A stretch of DNA of 64,000 nucleotides. Source: BP-464 sp963825415 (lineage in GTDB: Bacteria; Actinomycetota; Thermoleophilia; Solirubrobacterales; Solirubrobacteraceae). The translations under genes were made by a program, and so were the position numbers. Within the stretch, counting starts at the first letter, position 1. Each line of letters starts with the position of its first letter. Where the stretch lies: assembly GCA_963825415.1 (NCBI GenBank), contig CAWGTD010000003.1, forward strand, positions 806,001 to 870,000. The letters are read 5' to 3'. Below the pieces are notes generated by a model. That model searched no databases and was not told the DNA's origin. It saw only the letters and a list, made by a program, of their open reading frames with translations. Positions 62,400-64,000 of the stretch are shown piece by piece.

Positions 62400-63821
62400 T
62401 CAGCCGCCGTTTCGCCTGACGACGGCCGCGCCCACCGCGCGGCCGAGCACCAGCCCGTCGCGGTTGTCCTCGGGGTAGTGGATCCCGCCGTACAGACGCG
62501 ACATGGCCGCCTCGTCGGCGAGGCGGTTCAGGGCCTTGCGCGCCTGCGGGAACGTGGCGCTCAGGACCGTTGCCGCCGCGCCCGAGAACGTCGAGTGGCC
62601 GCTGGGGTACGACGGGAACGGCGGCGTGCCGATGTAGGGAAGCCAGTTGCCCCGGTAGGGGTTGCTGTCCGAGTCGCCACAGAGCGTGGCGCGGTCGGGG
62701 CACAGCCGCCAGACGGCGGTCACCGGGCGGATGCTGCGCCAGTGGTACTTCGCCTCGAAGAACGCGATCGCGGCGTCGGCCTCGGCGACGCCGAGAGCGG
62801 CGAAGGTGCGCGCGGTACGGCCTGGCGCCAGGTGGTACGAGCGCACGAGCCCGATGGCGATGTCGAACCAGTGGCCCGGCGGCGTCAGCGTGCCCCCGGC
62901 GTCGTCCCACAGGGTCGCGATCTGTCGCTGCTCCTCGGTCAGGTGCAGGTTGGTGTCGAGCACCGTGAGGAGCTGGCGCATGAACTCGGGCGAGCCGTAC
63001 GGAGACGGACCCGGCAGCAGGTCCCGCAGCGCAGACGGCGAGCTCAGCACCCACGGGCGCCAGGCCCCGACCGGAGCGCCGATCGGGGTCTCGAACGACG
63101 GCGGGGTGGGGACCCAGCCGCCGTTCTCCGGGGTCGCCGCGAACGGGTCGGCCGGCGGCGGGGGGTTGAGGTGTCCATCGGCGTTGGCGCGCGCCACGGC
63201 GAGATCGCCGACGCGTTGGCCGAGCTCGCGCGCTCGGGCCACGTCGCCCGGGTAGGCGACGCCGGCGACGAGCAGCGCCTGGGTCGCCTCGTCGGCCGCC
63301 TTGGTGATCACGGCCGGCGACGCCTCGGTGAACAGGACGGGCAGGATGCGCTCGGCTGCACCTGCCACCGCCGCATCAGGCGCCCCCCGAGCCGACCGGG
63401 CGCGAAGCGGATGCAGCTTCGGGTCGAGGGCGCCGGGCGCCGGGCGCGGCCGCTTCCCCGGTGGGTGGACCGAAGCCGCGGTCCACGCGTCGCTCATCGC
63501 CGTCTCGAACAGGCCCAGTGCGCGGGCCGAGAACGAGGGCCGCGGGCGATACAGGCGGATCATCCGCAGCGCCACGCGCGTCCATGGCACGACCGCGGGG
63601 GCGTTGGTCCAGCGGCGCACGGCGGCGCGGCCGCTCGCCGTGCGGCTGCGCTGCAGTGCGCGGAGCGTCGCCAGATCGCGGTGGGTCTCGGGGGCGCTCG
63701 CCGCCGGCGGGGCTGCAAGGACGAACTGCGATTTGTTCGGCAAGAGCCACGAGTGCTCCGCATGCGCCACGCCGGCTGTGGCGAGCACGAAGCCGACCGC
63801 GAGCGCGGCGGTCGCCCTCAC
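62400..63821 (-). CDS. Vanadium-dependent haloperoxidase / PAP2-superfamily protein
   Basis: 473 residues from GTG at 63821. Signal peptide near GFVLATAGVAHA. The vanadate/phosphate-site motifs are clear: KYHWRSIRPVTAVW (Lys and Arg), PPFPSYPSGHSTFSGAAATV (Ser-Gly-His) and SRLYGGIHYPEDNRDGLVLG (Arg and His). This is the order of secreted vanadium haloperoxidases and bacterial PAP2 enzymes; halogen specificity cannot be read from sequence. Its GTG overlaps the ASPIC gene stop (GTGA), and a lipoprotein gene follows after 4 bp, a pairing also seen elsewhere between CRTAC1-like and haloperoxidase genes. Confidence 0.88.
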   Translation of the reverse strand: MRATAALAVGFVLATAGVAHAEHSWLLPNKSQFVLAAPPAASAPETHRDLATLRALQRSRTASGRAAVRRWTNAPAVVPWTRVALRMIRLYRPRPSFSARALGLFETAMSDAWTAASVHPPGKRPRPAPGALDPKLHPLRARSARGAPDAAVAGAAERILPVLFTEASPAVITKAADEATQALLVAGVAYPGDVARARELGQRVGDLAVARANADGHLNPPPPADPFAATPENGGWVPTPPSFETPIGAPVGAWRPWVLSSPSALRDLLPGPSPYGSPEFMRQLLTVLDTNLHLTEEQRQIATLWDDAGGTLTPPGHWFDIAIGLVRSYHLAPGRTARTFAALGVAEADAAIAFFEAKYHWRSIRPVTAVWRLCPDRATLCGDSDSNPYRGNWLPYIGTPPFPSYPSGHSTFSGAAATVLSATFPQARKALNRLADEAAMSRLYGGIHYPEDNRDGLVLGRAVGAAVVRRNGG

Positions 63822-64000
63822 GCGCCGGCGGCCGGCTCGGTGACCACGATGCTGCGATCCCCCGCGATGCGGTCGAGCGTCTGCGTGCGGCCCGACGGCC
63901 AGATGATCGTCAGCCGGCGCGCCGTGCGCTCGCGGCCGAGGCCGAAGTGGACGGTCGCGTCGCGGCTCGAGCTGATGCTCGTCGAGCCGCAGATCACCTC
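63818..64000 (-). CDS. ASPIC/UnbV (CRTAC1-like) C-terminus, 5' partial
   Basis: Only the last 60 codons are in the window. They read CGSTSISSSRDATVHFGLGR, then LTIIWPSGRTQTLD and a final strand, the signature of the ASPIC/UnbV domain that ends CRTAC1-type FG-GAP proteins. The stop overlaps the haloperoxidase start. The preceding propeller part should lie beyond base 64000. It is probably the first known member of this operon in view and extracellular. Confidence 0.8.
   Translation of the reverse strand, partial: EVICGSTSISSSRDATVHFGLGRERTARRLTIIWPSGRTQTLDRIAGDRSIVVTEPAAGA

Noticed and set aside
1..64000. Mobile elements, prophage or attachment sites
   Set aside because: No transposase, integrase or phage gene, no tRNA with direct repeats, and even base composition across the window.

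Overview
The window is high-GC, densely coded DNA (no gap between genes exceeds about 200 bases) and reads as a chromosome segment of an actinobacterium, most likely class Thermoleophilia (Solirubrobacterales: Solirubrobacter/Conexibacter/Baekduia type). The pointers are a fused PafB-PafC WYL regulator, a DUF4349 partner of an ECF sigma factor, secreted proteins with OmpL47-like and FG-GAP repeats, RTX mini-proteins, DUF6351 and GTG/TTG starts. This placement is inference from gene families, not a database result. I see no tRNA or rRNA gene, insertion sequence, prophage or CRISPR array.

Layout. 0-9 kb: the 3' end of a giant secreted repeat protein made of four seven-repeat FG-GAP propellers joined by OmpL47/Ig-like modules. 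9-12.2 kb (minus): ECF sigma, DUF4349 membrane protein, Crp-like regulator, Nudix hydrolase, ASCH protein. 12.2-15.6 kb: secreted protein, GDPD, Nei-type glycosylase, second Nudix, and an HxlR regulator with a pair of operator-like repeats. 15.6-23.6 kb (minus): TetR, type-5 uracil-DNA glycosylase, GH92 mannosidase and a broken Lhr helicase. 23.6-29.5 kb: lipoprotein, rmlB/rmlD/rmlA sugar-nucleotide genes, flavin oxidoreductase and a PafBC-like regulator. 29.6-30.9 kb: a signalling cassette of LuxR-type response regulator, isolated histidine-phosphotransfer (DHp) domain and receiver-only protein. 31-36 kb: HD exoribonuclease, DHA2 transporter plus PhaC-like synthase, L,D-transpeptidase. 35.8-44.7 kb: an OmpR-type two-component system embedded between an RTX protein and lipid genes, with neighbouring RTX, thioredoxin-reductase-like and secreted genes whose promoters share an 11-bp-phased TCTCA repeat. 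44.8-50.8 kb: VOC protein, DinB polymerase, beta-helix protein, quinone-reductase-like enzyme, ion-channel-like protein. 50.8-64 kb: secreted hydrolases and propellers (S15 peptidase, LVIVD-repeat protein, sugar-dehydrogenase-like propeller, PucR regulator, DUF6351, serine hydrolase), ending in a lipoprotein / vanadium haloperoxidase / ASPIC-UnbV operon.

Data quality matters for any reader: seven otherwise normal genes are broken by a total of eleven single-base-type frameshifts, mostly in short G/C runs, with homology continuing cleanly in the next frame. This looks like residual sequencing error rather than gene decay, so the predicted pseudogenes here should be treated with caution.

The most interesting signals are: the candidate regulon of the two-component system at 38.4-40.5 kb; the DHp-only phosphotransfer cassette at 29.6-30.9 kb; a Cys-bracketed C-terminal module shared by three unrelated secreted proteins at 53-61.5 kb; the 4x7 propeller design of the giant protein; the paired 15-bp sites in front of the HxlR gene; and hairpins that straddle the stop codons of convergent genes.
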